Shown: positions 12,216 through 62,872 of the stretch, piece by piece
Layout: each line of letters opens with the position of its first letter
Numbering within the stretch: position 1 is the stretch's first letter
Origin: Chaenocephalus aceratus
Taxonomy: Eukaryota > Chordata > Actinopteri > Perciformes > Channichthyidae
Assembly: GCA_023974075.1 (NCBI GenBank)
Contig: CM043800.1
Coordinates: 11,678,894 to 11,742,893 of the forward strand
DNA length: 64,000 nucleotides
Direction: 5' to 3'
The notes under the pieces: generated by a model
Seen by the model: only the letters and a program-made list of their open reading frames with translations
Databases searched by the model: none
What the model was told of the DNA's origin: nothing
Program-made: the position numbers and the translations under genes

Positions 12216-14089
12216 TTCGGACAGGTTTGAACAATAGCTGCAAATCACAAGAAAAGCAGCCATTGATTTGAATATTAGGCTTGGCAATTTCTGCTGAATT
12301 CCAGTTTGGCTTTAAAGACCTTGGCTATATAAACTATAATTAACTTTTATGAACACAGAACACAGGTGCAAAAGGGTCTGAAGTGGAATGTAGAGATAAT
12401 GTCTTCAGACCACTGTGTTTGGAGACCAAATGGTGATTGCTGTGCTGCGGTGGAGGGATACAAACGTTTACCTTACAGGCCTTAAGGGGATGAGCGCTAG
12501 AAACCCAAAAGACAGATTTTAGATGGATTATGACTTAAGGTGTTTTATGGGAGCAGATGGGACTTGCAAACTTGCAGGCTAGCGCCGACTTGCTAAGAGG
12601 ACATGCCTCGACTGACTTACTCACCGTTGTTGAAATGAACACAAATCTGACGGATGGGTCCAATAATACTAGGAGAGTGAAGAAATGCAGAAATGATGGG
12701 GAGGCAAAAAGAAAAATTACAGCTATGTGCTCAGTGAGTAACTAAGAGATAAAACACAGCAGAGGCTATGAAAACAGCTTTTCCAAGAAGATATTAGCAC
12801 TCCTTACAGTGAGAGCCTTTTGGCCCACTGTTTATAGTGCAGTTACTGTTCTGTAAAAGTATTAGTGCTGAGTATTTGAATAAATACATAAAATAAATAA
12901 AGATAAGTATGCTTTCAGTTCTCTATTGTAACATGGTGAACTATAATCCACAAAAGCAGTAGTTATAACTCGTTGTAAAACATTGATCAGGATGGATTGG
13001 GGCTGTCACTTTCTATTCAAAATGACAATTTAACTTTTCAATTCAACATGTACAGTAGTTACACGCAAGCGCAACAGACTACACAACAAAGGGCAGTTCT
13101 TCAAACTCTCTACCACCTACTTTATTTCTCCTATAGTGTGTGGAATTATATCAGGTTCTACATTACAGATGGCAAAATTAACAAAACAAAAAATGTAGCC
13201 ATCTTACTTTACAAATAAATAAAACCGGATGACTTAGCTGCCAGCTTTGAGGCAGTGGAGTAAACAGAACAATCTCTTCTCATCTGCCATATAACATAAT
13301 TTTTTTAAACTTGACTCTTTGAAAAATATGAGCTATGAGCTATAAAAAAAGTGGAAGACAAACCTATTTTACCTAAAATAAAATTACTGCTTTCATGAAA
13401 CTTTGTTGAAGGGTTACGCCTGGGCCAAAGACTCAGACACAGTTGAACACATTTCATTTTGGATCGAATCCAAAGCACATAGCAGAAACACAAATTATTT
13501 GATTGAGCTTTCCGAGTGCCCTCCTAGTTTGACGTGATATACTTTTTAAATTCTCTGACGTCAGGAACAAGGAGCTCCGCCTATATGGCCAACTCTCCAC
13601 CTATCAGGGGAATGAGAGGTTGGGCCACGGCCGGCCATTGCCGCTCGAAAGCGCTGGAGACGCTGTAGTACATATGCCAGGCCTGTAAGTGGCGCTGTAG
13701 TCTGCCACAAAAGCAGCAGAGAAGACTTCCCGCGCATGGTTGCCATGTTTGCCCTTCTGTTTATTCTCCGCTGTGGCTCTTTTTCTCCCTCCCCGAGGCA
13801 AGCGTTTGCGCCTCCTGCTGCTGATTCAATGAAATCCCTCCCCGTCGAGGCAAGCACTGTAATTATCTCCGGTAGTCCACCAGCAGATGACAAACACCCA
13901 CCTCTCCGCCTCTTCCAAGGGACGAGGGGACCGTGCGGCAGAGTTTCAGTTAGATTTTTTTTCACCGGTCAACATGTCCGTTAAAGTTGAAATCTTCCAG
14001 ACAAAATTAGAAAAGTGCCGGTCAAAGGTCTTCTTTGTTATTTATTGAGCTTTAAAACAAAAAGGAATAACAACTATATAATCATACAA
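12216..14089. other. no gene seen; GC-rich island at 13561-13985
   Basis: Mostly AT-rich intron-like sequence. The stretch 13561-13985 is clearly GC- and CpG-richer, with open frames on both strands, but has no recognisable domain or splice-compatible homology to BCKDHB. Confidence 0.5.
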
Positions 14090-14378
14090 GAATAAAACAC
14101 GGAGGACGGAGATCTCTTTTTCTCCCCCTCTTCTGAAAGCCCAGCAGCTGATCTCAAAGCACGCTCCCCTCTCCTGCAGGGGGGCGTGGTCAGCTGCAGC
14201 TCATTTGCACTAAAGCTACGTCACAGAATCAGCCCTTGCAAAAACAGGGCTGGAAAGAGCAAATGGAGCGAAATGAGGCATGGCTAAAATGCAGGATCTG
14301 TTTGGTATTTTGAAAAAAAAACTTTATATAGGTATGGCCCTACAATATATTGTTCAAATATAGCATGATAGGTTCACT
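14090..14378. mobile_element. TTAA-flanked MITE, copy 2
   Basis: Near-identical to 100-385 in the same orientation, ending GCATGATAGGTTCACT before TTAA. It carries an extra ATTTGCACTAAAGCTACGTC relative to copy 1. Non-coding. Confidence 0.6.
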
Positions 14379-14382
14379 TTAA

Positions 14383-15572
14383 TTCATGAAAAGGGCACAT
14401 GGAGCCCTTCTGTGGGAATTTTCCTAGTATTGCAACTTCATTATAGGCCGCATCAGCCAATGGGATTGGCCTGGCCAGGGCTGTTTTAAAAGGACATATG
14501 CGCTTGATGGCCGCACAGTCATGAGTTACAGTAAGTGGAGAACCAATGAGGGGAAAATAAGAGGCCTTTTTTAAGAGGTCAAGTAGCTGCCGCAAAACGA
14601 ACTGTGTGTGGCGCATCGGGAAGTGCCGCCTCCAATCATATTTAAAGAACCAATAACTAACATACTGGCCTTGGCGAGCCACTCTTGATGCTTAACTGGC
14701 CGGATCTGTAATCTGGAAAACCTGAGGCTGAATCAGCCGCAATTGACTAATACAATAATGAGAGCAGAAATGTCTTTATAATTATGACAAGCAAATTAGA
14801 AGCCAAGTCATACAAACGTGGAAAAAACGGACAAAAATGTTGGCCAAGTGTCCATATGAACAACAATAAAGGTCACAGAGGAATTAAGAAGCTCTTATGC
14901 AGGATGTGGGTATGGGAGCATCTTTACACAACTACATTTCTACACGCACAGTCCATGAGACTTTCCACAGCATATCATCTGAGCCATTGGTCTGGCAAAG
15001 GTAAACCTGCCATTTTGCTCTCGTCATAAAGAACAACTATTATATTTTCTGGACCGCTCTAGACAGCAGGTCAAAACAATATACACTCACTTTTTCTCTA
15101 CGTTAACAGCGTTTCTGCCCATGATTTCCTTTTCAATGAGCGGGGTTGTATATATTTAGATCCAAGTATAGATGGTGGCTGCCAGAATGGATCCCACAGA
15201 TAACAGAAAGATGGCATGTCTTAGCCTAATGATCTCTCACGAAGAAAGACACAATATTTTTCATTCATTCTGAACATCCATGCTCAAAACAGGCCTGCTT
15301 CATATAAATTAGCTCGGCACACATCACACACACACATCCTTGACTGAAAGATATGCCGGTTGAATGTGAGTCACAGGACATTTTAATTGTCTGCCAGCGG
15401 CCGGATGCGGCATATCTTACCGGCGGCACACTCACCGCATCTGACGGCCAGTTAATAAGCGGTGCAAAAGGCCAGCTTAGCAGAGATGTGTGCAGTGCCG
15501 GAAAAGCTGACACCAGGTGAACCATCTTTTGAATTAAAGAATTGACTCAATGTTATGGCTACTCCCTATCCC
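14383..15572. other. no gene seen
   Basis: An open frame on the minus strand at 14374-14682 has no recognised domain. The remainder is AT-rich with no clear repeat. Confidence 0.5.
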
Positions 15573-15676
15573 TATGTCTTAAACACATTGTATGCATTCA
15601 AATCAAATCAAAGTTTATTTATAAAGCACATTTAAAAGCGATTTTTGGTCGGGCCAAAGTGCTGTACATGTAATAA
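15573..15676 (-). repeat. LINE 3' end fragment, copy A of a 104-bp direct repeat
   Basis: It contains the ATTCAAATCAAATCAAAG tail followed by TTTATTTATAAAGCACATTT, a fish CR1/L2-type LINE 3' terminus in reverse. It matches 17688-17791 at all but one position, including 24 bp before the tail. Confidence 0.7.
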
Positions 15677-17215
15677 TCTAAAGCTAAGAATAGAACTATT
15701 CCCAACAAAGTATTTCTCAGAGGATAAAGGCCTTTAAAAAGCTGCACAACATTGATTTACTTTTGAGGTTTTTACACTATGCCATGCCTTTTCTACTATA
15801 AGTAGAAACAAATGTAAATGTATGACTGATGTCTTGACATAAACAGCCTCTGTAGGATTTACTTCATTAGGCAATCAACAGTAAATTAATTTTGGACAAT
15901 TTAAGTAATCAATTAATCGCTTAAGTATTAAGAAAATGCTTTCCATATATTCACAAGGGGTGGGTATGAGTAACAGATTTATCAATCATCAGACACTTTC
16001 TTTTTCTATCCACAGTTTATTTCCCTCAATGATTTTTAAGGTAGTGCTGCAGGGCCATGACAGTCAAATAAATCAAATATTTTGTATTAATGATTTGCTT
16101 GAATCCAAGTATTTTTTCTGGATATTGCTTATTTCATATTCTATTTGACTCCTAGACAATAATGTACAACATCTGTTCAGGGACTACAGATGAAAAATAG
16201 CTTCTTGGCCATATAATTAACTCACTTTTATAATGTGCACTGTCCCAGTTAAGTACAGTAATAATACCATTTAAAAAAAGATAGTCAGCTCTACAAATAT
16301 TTCGTTAGCACATTAACCTAGAGAGCTTTGCTAAAGGTAAAATGTAGTGTGTGTTGATGTTACGGAGGAAATACAATCAATGGAAAACAGGTCAACCAAT
16401 ATATTTACTTAGAAAATGCATGGAGAGTTGCACCTTTTTGATTCGTCCTTAAAAACAAGATACAGATGCATCTGTAATAAAGATAATCGTTACCCATATC
16501 CCTAAAATGTTGCTGTTTCTAGATATTCCACTTGAACTAGTTCTACATGAGTGTGTTGCTGTGTGACAAAGCTGAGCATCAGCAGAGCTGCGGCCACAGA
16601 ACCATCCGTGCAGCGCCCAGTAGTTAGGGCACCACTGTGCAGGGTTATTGAGTTCAAAACGCCTGGTTTTCTTTTTATACATTTAGCAAAGCATGACTGC
16701 AAAGGACTATAACCCATGCAAACGTGACTTCTGCCTACAAACAGTTAACGTAAAGTACACAGCATAAATCAAACCAAAGCTGATTGAAAACATTTGAGGG
16801 CTGCACTTAACAATAACTTTATTTGCCAATTGCTTACCGTCATCTCCCTTAAATCAATAACTATTAATTTTCCGAAAATCCTAAAAAAATCCACTTACAA
16901 TGTCCTAAACCCCAAAGTGTTAGCTCATTACTGCTTGTTACAACCAAGAGTCCAAAACACAATAATTATTCAAAATCTGCAACCCATCACATTTAGGGAT
17001 CTGAGAACCCTTTTGGAAATGTTGTAATAAAAATAATCCACACAACAAATGCATTATCAACACTGTTAAAGGGCCAAGTAGGAGAACAGATTAGTTCTCA
17101 GACACATATTTGTTTTCTTTCCCATTTTTCAGCTTTTTCCTGGTTTAAATCATGTTGCCGTATTACGAAATCCTAAAAATAATACTGTCCAAATTCAATA
17201 TGTATTCTGGAAATT
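15677..17215. other. no gene seen
   Basis: AT-rich intron-like sequence. No exon or classifiable repeat was recognised. Confidence 0.5.
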
Positions 17216-17345
17216 AGGCGCTTTCACACCGGAGTACTTTTCACCCCCTTTTCAGTCCCTGCTAGAGAGCAGGTACTTTCATGGGAGAAAGAGGTTCCCA
17301 TGTCTGATTGGCTGGGCGGATTGCAAACCAAACTAAAGAGTTCTG
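17216..17345. repeat. dispersed repeat related to 21254-21440
   Basis: It shares TTCACACC, AGTACTTTT, CTGCTAGAGAG and GATTGGCTG-like segments with the longer copy at 21254. Probably a DNA-transposon end; the class is unresolved. Confidence 0.4.
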
Positions 17346-17687
17346 ATGAACTAATTCCATTTTTCTTTTGGCCTAAATAGTATTTATTTTTCTACACACA
17401 ACGTATTCTGGTACGTGTGTGTAGTGTTGCCATATGATTACATTTCTATTAATTGGCAAGGCAATTAATGGACTGATCGTTTCAGATCCAACTCCATCCA
17501 TCATATGCATAACAGGAAAACTAAAAGCAATCAAACAAACCCTACATATCCTGGTCCAAAACATTTGTGACCAACTTAGATTAATTCTACAAGAGGATGT
17601 AGCAACACAAACGAAATGTATGCCAAGAGCTGCAAAAGAAAAATGTCAGACGTGCCTACCTTTGGACCCCAGTGGTTATCTGAGCAT

Positions 17688-18200
17688 TATGTCTTAAACA
17701 CATTGTATGCATTCAAATCAAATCAAAGTTTATTTATAAAGCACATTTAAAAGCGATTTTTGGTCGGGCCAAAGTGCTGGACATGTAATAAATACTACAA
17801 TCACTTAAAAACACATTACTACATTCATAATAAAAGACAATAAATTACAACAGATATATAGAAAACACAGGGAAAAGTCAGGAGTCGTGCTCCGCTCTGA
17901 CTAAAAGGCCAGGGAGAAGAAGTGTGTTTTAAGCGTAGATTTTAAAACCCCTATGGTCTGGGCCGACCTCACATGGAGGGGTAGAGTGTTCCAGAGCCTG
18001 GGGCCAGCTGCTGCGAAGGCTCGGTGCCCTCGGGTTTTGAGCCTGGTCTTGGGCACTATCAGCAGCAGCTGGTCAGCAGACCTTAAAGCTCTGGCATTGA
18101 CAGGATAAGATACTGTTGTGGCATCGAACCCGAGTGGATTCCACCAGCTTTTATTAGCATTGACGGATGCAAACTTTGTTTTCATTCTGCCTAGTGCACA
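17688..18200 (-). mobile_element. CR1/L2-type LINE, 5'-truncated 3' end
   Basis: The minus-strand frame at 17901-18185 reads SYPVNARALRSADQLLLIVP then KTRLKTRGHRAFAAAGPRLW and NTLPLHVRSA, the C-terminus of a fish CR1/L2-like reverse-transcriptase polyprotein. It is followed by a short 3' UTR and a (CAAAT)-type tail at 17712. Strong 5' truncation is normal for LINEs. Confidence 0.8.
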
Positions 18201-18443
18201 TCTGGATATTTGCTGCTCCAGATTAATTAAAAGATTAAAATACAGGCCGTTAATGTGTATTCTTATGCATTAGTGGGAGAGATAAAATCATGATTTAGTC
18301 CTGAATTCATCATGTGCCTTCTCTGAGATTGAATAATAGCTTGATGGAAAATGCTCTTTCTGTGCACAGCCAGCAGAACACGCCAGGATAAAAAGGGCTT
18401 TAGGGATATCAGTATATTATGTAATGCATCGACAGTGATTTAA

Positions 18444-18564
18444 GGGGCCCCATTATGCTCTTTGGGTTTTCCCAAATAAAGAGCTTTTTGAACATTAAAG
18501 CATGGAGACATGTAGAGGCACAAAATACAAATATTAACCTGAACAATAGCATAACAGGACCCCT
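18444..18564. mobile_element. short TTAA-flanked MITE
   Basis: TTAA lies at both sides (18440-18443, 18565-18568), with ends GGGGCCCCATTATGC and GCATAACAGGACCCC as inverted repeats. Related sequence occurs at ~38530-39870 and 46720-46856. Confidence 0.6.
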
Positions 18565-18790
18565 TTAATTGCCAGATATCAGGATATGTGTGTGGGTGTG
18601 TAGCAGGGTTGTTGGAAAATTGGCTGATGGGTAAGACAAGAAGAGATGTTGGTGAAAAGCCGGAGGTGGCAGGTCTGGCATTAGGCCCACTAAGCAGCAC
18701 ATAAACACTATCCAATTTCATGGCAGTGGTTTTAATGGAGTGCCAAAAAGAAGAAAAAAACACATTCACTAACCCCCTAATCCCACCAGG

Positions 18791-20094
18791 CAGGGCTCGA
18801 GCTTAAGGACGTCCCGTCGTCGAAAGAAATAGTGTCGGGGAGGATAACAAATAATTTTGGGACGAATTTGGGACGAGAGTTAAAATAAAAATATCCTGCT
18901 AACTCTACTACAAACGGCGATGAAAATGAAACCGACTGCACGTTTTGTGTAGCACACAGTTATTAAACCTCCTTGTCAACATAAACACACACGCACAAAA
19001 CATTTAGCAACCCGCGAAATACACACACATGTAGCCACTGCTGTGCCGCTGGCTGTCAGCCAGCCGCCCAGCTGGCTGTGCCCGCGAATTCCTGGTCCGC
19101 AAATTCGCGCTCTCTATGGTCTAGCCAGATTAATATAATATGGCTCTGGGTCTAGCTGTACTGAGTGTGTGTATTTCGCGGATTGAGTGATGTACACTGA
19201 CAATGGCATCCCGTGGAGGAATTCTGAAATGTTTTACCGTTACATCACAAAAACGCACAGCAGAACCAGACCCTGGAGCGCCGGCCTCTTTATTTACTTA
19301 CTCCTCTTCATCCCCTATGAGTAATAAGGCTGAGAAGAGAACCCTCCTCCATCGTATTTAGTCCTTAGCAATATGCTGCCTCTCCCCATGTAGGGATGGG
19401 TACCGAGCCCCGGTATTAAATGGGCCCCGGGCCGGAATTATTAAAGACAGTGGTAACGTTAAGCTCCGACGTTATCAGACTTTTTATCGGTACAGGAGAC
19501 ATTTAAAAAATATATGTCATATGTATTATTGCTACATACACATTATATCGCAGTTTTAGTTTCACCAACTCCGTTTCTAATATGCAATAAGACTAAAACA
19601 TGCGTCTATGATGTATTTTCGAGCTTTCCAATCCAGATGAGATCTCTCTCTCCCGTCTGTGTGCGAGGGGGCGGGGCCGTTTGTAAAGGTCTCCTGACTG
19701 TGTTACAGACTGTCATCCTGGTTAATGGTTACTCTGGGTTCTGTCTTCAGGACACAGTGTTGGATTTTTTTGTTAATTGGATGGGACTTGATTGGATTCA
19801 ATATTAGAGTAATTTTCTCGTTTGTGTGTTTGTTTAAATATATTTGGCCTTTGTTTATGTGATTGAATGATTTACTAAAATAAAAAGGTTGATGAATTAA
19901 TATCTAATGATTTGTATGATGTTTTATTTATGTTAAAGGTCACTTTGAATGATTTTAACTAATGATAATGTAAAAAAAAATTTTAAAAAAAAATCGGGAC
20001 GGTCCACATTAATTTCGGGACGGCTTGGATTGTATTTCGGAACGGTTCCGGGAGGATGGGGAAAAAAGTTAGTCGAGAGCCCTGGCGCTGCGGC
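18791..20094. mobile_element. hAT-like non-autonomous element (~1.3 kb)
   Basis: The terminal CAGGGCTC...GAGAGCCCTG inverted repeat fits hAT ends, and repeated GGGACG motifs occur near both ends. Flanks do not show a matching 8-bp duplication; the right flank is another repeat (from 20085), so that side may be rearranged. A nested GGGATGGGTACCGAGCC segment begins near 19394. No transposase frame is recognised. Confidence 0.5.
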
Positions 20095-20165
20095 GTTTTT
20101 AGCGATCGCGGCCACTCTAGTCAATGGGTGCAAGATGCAGTGGGTGACATATTCAAGCTCCATTG
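20085..20165. repeat. fragment of a repeat also at 41985-42295
   Basis: It shares CGGCCACTCTAGTCAA with GGGTGC with the copy near 42015. Only a short homologous block remains. Confidence 0.45.
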
Positions 20166-20776
20166 AGAAAGCAGCATGAAGCGTTCTTTCAAGTTTTTCT
20201 CAAGACACTTTTTGGTTTTCATATCAAAAGAGCATTTCATAACATGGTTTAGTCTACTGACTCGTCTGACCAGACCTAGTCGCCAACGGTGACCAGGAAA
20301 GACGCCACTGTTCCCCAAACTGTCTTGCATTGTGCTCCTTCCCTTATTTCAAAATAAACAAAGATGGAATACCCACTGGAAAACATCTAAAATCCTTCCG
20401 AAATGAAATATTTTGTTTTGGTGAGAGCCGTGGACTTCTTTGTAGAAGTCTTACTGGCTGTGGAAGGAATCCTGTTTATCAGGCACCAAAGAGAACCACA
20501 CAGTCTAGAGAAATAATGTCTCTGCGCCACAATAAACACATCTACAGAAACATTATTTATGCTAAATGGTTGTCTATTGTAGAGTGATCACTTGGGAATG
20601 CACAACATGGCTACACACTCAGCGACCAAGCATAAAAATAGAGCTATACACAGACTTTGATACAAAATATTTTTAGAATATCGGTTAAAAAGGCACCAGA
20701 CAGAAACACCACTATGAATGGTTCCTCAGAAGCATTTTTGCTAAAGTGGCTGTGTTTGAATGTGTGTCTCCCTTAC

Positions 20777-59319
<38,543 letters not shown>

Positions 59320-59470
59320 GACTGTTGTTGTTACTGAACAGGAAGGGCAAGTGAAATCAACCAAGAGGGATGATCGTCTATTCAAGTATGTGGAGGGGAC
59401 CGGATTATATCCTGGTATCTAGCCAAAATCCCGCCCATTTAAAAAAAAGAAGAAGTGTATTCCAAATGTT
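59320..59470 (-). promoter_or_regulatory. candidate BCKDHB promoter and 5' UTR
   Basis: This is the stretch immediately upstream of the start codon on the minus strand. A TATA-like GGATATAATCC lies about 85-95 bp before the ATG, which would give a 5' UTR of roughly 55 bases. There is no recognisable transposon here. The assignment rests on position and one weak motif only. Confidence 0.3.
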
Positions 59471-59639
59471 GCTTTGATACGGAAAGTTTTTCTATTGTTA
59501 TATTGTTTGATATTTAGGTTTGTCTTTTATAACAGTATCATAAATTAACGAACGAGGAAAGAAGGGGTTCTTTGTGGTACCCAGACAAAGTCGCAGAGTG
59601 AGACCTCCTGTTTGTTTCTCTCCATCCCAGCCTCAACGA

Positions 59640-59880
59640 ACAAAAACAGGTTTCTGATTGGCCAAAAAGGAGGGCGGTGTGCATGGTAGGCTTGTTTGAG
59701 ACGAGCTGCGGCTCGCCTCGAAAGTAGACGAGAATAGCCGATCGCAGCCGGGGGAGTTCTCAAAAAGCTCGCCTGAAATCGGACAGCTCGGAGTCGGCTT
59801 CTTCTTCTTCTTCTCTCGGTTTTTTGGCGGATTGCAAACAACTTTAAGGTGCATACCGCCACCTCCGGAGTCGGCTTGAC
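59640..59880. repeat. dispersed repeat upstream of BCKDHB
   Basis: TTCTTCTTCTTCTTC then GGTTTTTTGGCGGATTGCAA and GGTGCATACCGCCACCTCC form a common fish repeat. A related trace lies at 38060-38130 in reverse. Confidence 0.5.
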
Positions 59881-60099
59881 TCGGTTTGCATTTATAAAGA
59901 ATGCACACATGTGTTTAATCGTTGATCAGATATGTACTGAGTAAATACATGTGTTCCTGCTCAAGATTAGATTCAACTTTATTGTTATTGCCCATATTAC
60001 AGGTACTGAGACAACGAAATGCAGTTTAGCTTCTAACCAGGAGTGCAAAAAGCAGTAAAGTGAAAAGTAATGTACACAATCTACAGAATAAAATATAGA

Positions 60100-60939
60100 A
60101 CTAGAGAATGCAATTCCTGAAGAAATTGCTAGTGGGAATGCTTTATGCTGAAAAGCTGACGCTAAACTGCTATGCTGAAATGTAATGTGTAAGAAGAAAG
60201 TGAAGAATTTAGATTAAAATGAAATGTGTAAGAAGAAAGTGAAGAATTTAGATTAAAATGAAATGTGTAAGAAGAAAGTGAAGAATTTAGATTGAAATGA
60301 TACATGAACACAGGGGGCTTGAATGTGTGATGAGAGAAGAACAGAAAGTAAAAAGGCTTGGAAAAGCAGCAGAATATTTGAACTGCAAACTTCTGAACTA
60401 ACTTGATGGCGAATGATCTGTCGCCATGGCAACGGCATTTGATGACACCCCATAATACGCTTAGATGTGTTGATGGCTGCATTGTTACCAAACCTGTGAA
60501 GTTTTGGGGCGTTTGGAGCAGTTTCACTGAAGTTATGAGAAAACCGTGTTTCATGGCAAGCATTGTGTTGCCATGGCAAAGGCATTTGAAGAAATCTCAA
60601 AACTGTCCCATAGATGTCTTCACGGCTGGACTGTTAGCACAAATGTGAAGTTTGAGCACTTTTGAAACATTTTCATAGGAGTTATAGCGACATCATGTTT
60701 TATGGCGAGGGATGTGTTTCCATGGAAACGGCATATGGTGAGATCTCAGATTTGGCGTAGAGCTCTTGAGGCATGGACCGGTGATATACAAGTGAAGATT
60801 GGGGGACGATTGGACCGTGTCCATTGGACTTATAGCGACATCATGTTTTATGGAGAGGGATGCGTTTCCATGGAAACGGCATATGGTGAGATCTCTGATT
60901 TGGCGTAGAGCTGTTGTGGCATGGACCGGTGATATACAA
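60100..60939 (+). repeat. dispersed repeat W with internal tandem units
   Basis: Three 39-bp units (GTGTAAGAAGAAAGTGAAG core) lie at 60178-60300. A 148-bp unit is repeated at 60687-60834 and 60835-60939, the second cut off by the next element. Homologous to 25755-26033 (reverse) and partly to 41600-41945. Confidence 0.65.
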
Positions 60940-61933
60940 GTAGTGCTGCGTACCGGTACGCCGAACCGGTACTGGACTTGTAAAAAGTTTCGGTACAAGT
61001 CCGGTTAAAACCGGAACGTCGGGAACCGGTACTTGGACTCGCAAAAAAACTAGCACTTACGTATATTCTGGTGTCTGTGGTTATTTAAACATTCCCTGAT
61101 AAACGTTATTCAGCGTCAATAAATTAGTGCTAATCCCAGTGTGCTCAGTGTACAACGTCACATGTCATTTCACCTTCGATTCACGGTTTGAAGATGTAGA
61201 ATTTCGCCACATGCTAATGCTAACCGGAAATGAAGAATTTTCAGAATAAAAGTATTAAGTTAATAGTGTGAACTTCCGTTTTTTTCAGAATAAAACTGAT
61301 TTAAATTAGTGTATTTAATTCAAAATTACGCCATATCAACATTGATTTTAATTTCTAACAGTATGTATGTACATCACTATGTATGTAGTATGTACTGTAT
61401 AATGTACACATGTAGATTGTAGAAAATACATGGTGCACAGACAGTACAGTACACTCTGACTGTACAGTCACTACAGTGTAGCCTACTGTATAGTAGGTGT
61501 GTAACAGTGTAATGCGTATAGTCTACTCTACACTCTACCTTTCAGCAACGTTTTAGGGATTTAGGCTCAGTCAGCTCAGGGACTGTTTGGTTACTTTAGT
61601 TTGGTAAATGAAATACATGTTTGAACTTTGTAGTAGTTCACTGTAGTTGCTGTCATAAGTCATTTGTAGACTAAGTGGCACATTTGTACTTTGTAGAGAA
61701 ATGTAGACACAAGTTGGAAGGGAGCGCAATAAACCTGATGAGTTTGAATTTGAGTTGATTATGAGTTAATTTTCAATTGATAATTAGCTCACAATAAGTT
61801 CACTTTAGTTACTCACACAACTTGACACAAGCCATGGGTTCAGGTCCGGACTTATAAGTCCGGACCTGAACCTGAACCTCTGGACTTGAGTCCGGACCTG
61901 AACCTGAATGTGAGTCCAGGTACGCAGCACTAC
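60940..61933. mobile_element. ~1-kb inverted-repeat element without matching flanks
   Basis: The ends GTAGTGCTGCGTACC and GGTACGCAGCACTAC are a perfect 15-bp inverted repeat. Subterminal ACCGGTAC and GTCCGGACCTGAACCTGA repeats recall hAT or similar elements. No target duplication: the left flank is repeat W, the right is the Ig-receptor exon. No transposase recognised. Confidence 0.7.
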
Positions 61934-62036
61934 TTACCAGAGCAGAGTGGGAGTTACCAATGCTTTGCCAACAACACAGTATCTGGCAGAATGAGCTCAT
62001 TGCACACCGTCTCTATAACTTCCACTCATACAACAG
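61934..62036 (+). pseudogene. 3' part of an immunoglobulin-domain exon, 5'-truncated
   Basis: The frame reads LPEQSGSYQCFANNTVSG then RMSSLHTVSITSTHTT plus one base, ending at a GT donor. The SGSYQCFANN segment is the classical end of an Ig domain (strand F, Y-x-C), followed by strand G. The Ig exon should extend ~70 residues further upstream, but the sequence there is the end of a transposon-like element ending at 61933. The phase-1 junction to the next exon is correct. It is an immunoglobulin-superfamily receptor; the exact family (Fc-receptor-like, CD22/Siglec-like or other) cannot be told from this piece. Confidence 0.65.
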
Positions 62037-62554
62037 GTTGATGATCTGTTTTGACTCTACCTTTCAGCTCTAAAAGCCTAAATGCATAATTCAGCTCATT
62101 GGCTGATTTGGTTTACGCTCACATACTCATAGCTATTTCTGGCCACAGTGGGCAGCTGTGCCAGCAACAAGACATTGTTGCTAACTAGTTGCTAACATTT
62201 AGCAACTAGTTGGTGAATATGGAGCATTTAGAAGCTACAAAACTACATACAAAAAGAAGTGTTAACATTGAGACCTAGTTGTACAGGAGCACGACTCAAA
62301 ATAAAGGCTATGCTGTTTTGTATTTCCTGGATGTGTATATAGGTAACTGGTTTGTAAAAGGATCTCAAAAATATGAAATTTCAGTTTTACATTTCTTGTT
62401 CCTATGCGAGCATGCATATTTGAATCAGAAACAAGAAAAGTTTTCATGCAAGGAGAAAGAAAGTTTTGTTGTCTTTTTAACTGATAATCATAATTTGCTG
62501 TTATCTTTAATCAAAGCCTTTCTCCCACATTTCTGCTTCCCCAACCTACAACAG

Positions 62555-62698
62555 TTGCTGAGAAGTTAGGAATTGCTGCCTTTGTCTTCTTTCTCCTGGC
62601 CTTGATTGTCCTCTTTGGTATACTTTTTTGGCTTGGATTTCAAAGACTTGTTGCCTCGAAGACCACCTCAATAACTGCAGCTAAGCATTTCCTGCTGG
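62555..62698 (+). CDS. transmembrane exon of the Ig-superfamily receptor
   Basis: After a CTACAACAG acceptor the frame continues V-AEKLGIAAFVFFLLALIV and LFGILFWLGFQ: one ~25-residue hydrophobic helix followed by a basic residue, so a type I membrane protein. The 3' boundary is uncertain. A GGGTCATA donor at 62699 fits the phase of the next mini-exon; an earlier GGTATAC within the helix also fits. Without splicing the frame stops shortly after 62700. Confidence 0.6.
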
Positions 62699-62754
62699 GT
62701 CATATGTTAAGCTGATGGTCTGTGGATGATTTTATGTTCTTGGTTTCCTTAAAG

Positions 62755-62782
62755 GTTTCCCTGGAACGGATAAGTCTCCAAA
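62755..62782 (+). CDS. 28-bp cytoplasmic mini-exon of the receptor
   Basis: A CCTTAAAG acceptor and a GTAAGT donor bracket a segment encoding FPGTDKSP with split codons at both ends. The phases join the transmembrane exon to the terminal exon without a stop. Small cytoplasmic exons are normal for Ig-superfamily receptors. There is no motif beyond the splice sites and phase. Confidence 0.5.
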
Positions 62783-62872
62783 GTAAGTTACCACAGTTTG
62801 CAATTTGTTCACATGTACAGCTGACTCAGAAGACTGTATTTATTAAAGTCTGATCACGTTTCTACCCCCCAG

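Noticed and set aside
13561..13965. 134-codon minus-strand frame in the GC-rich island
   Set aside because: Open frames occur on both strands, as expected from GC content; no domain or homology recognised.
14374..14682. 102-codon minus-strand frame
   Set aside because: No recognisable domain, no splice-compatible context; probably chance.
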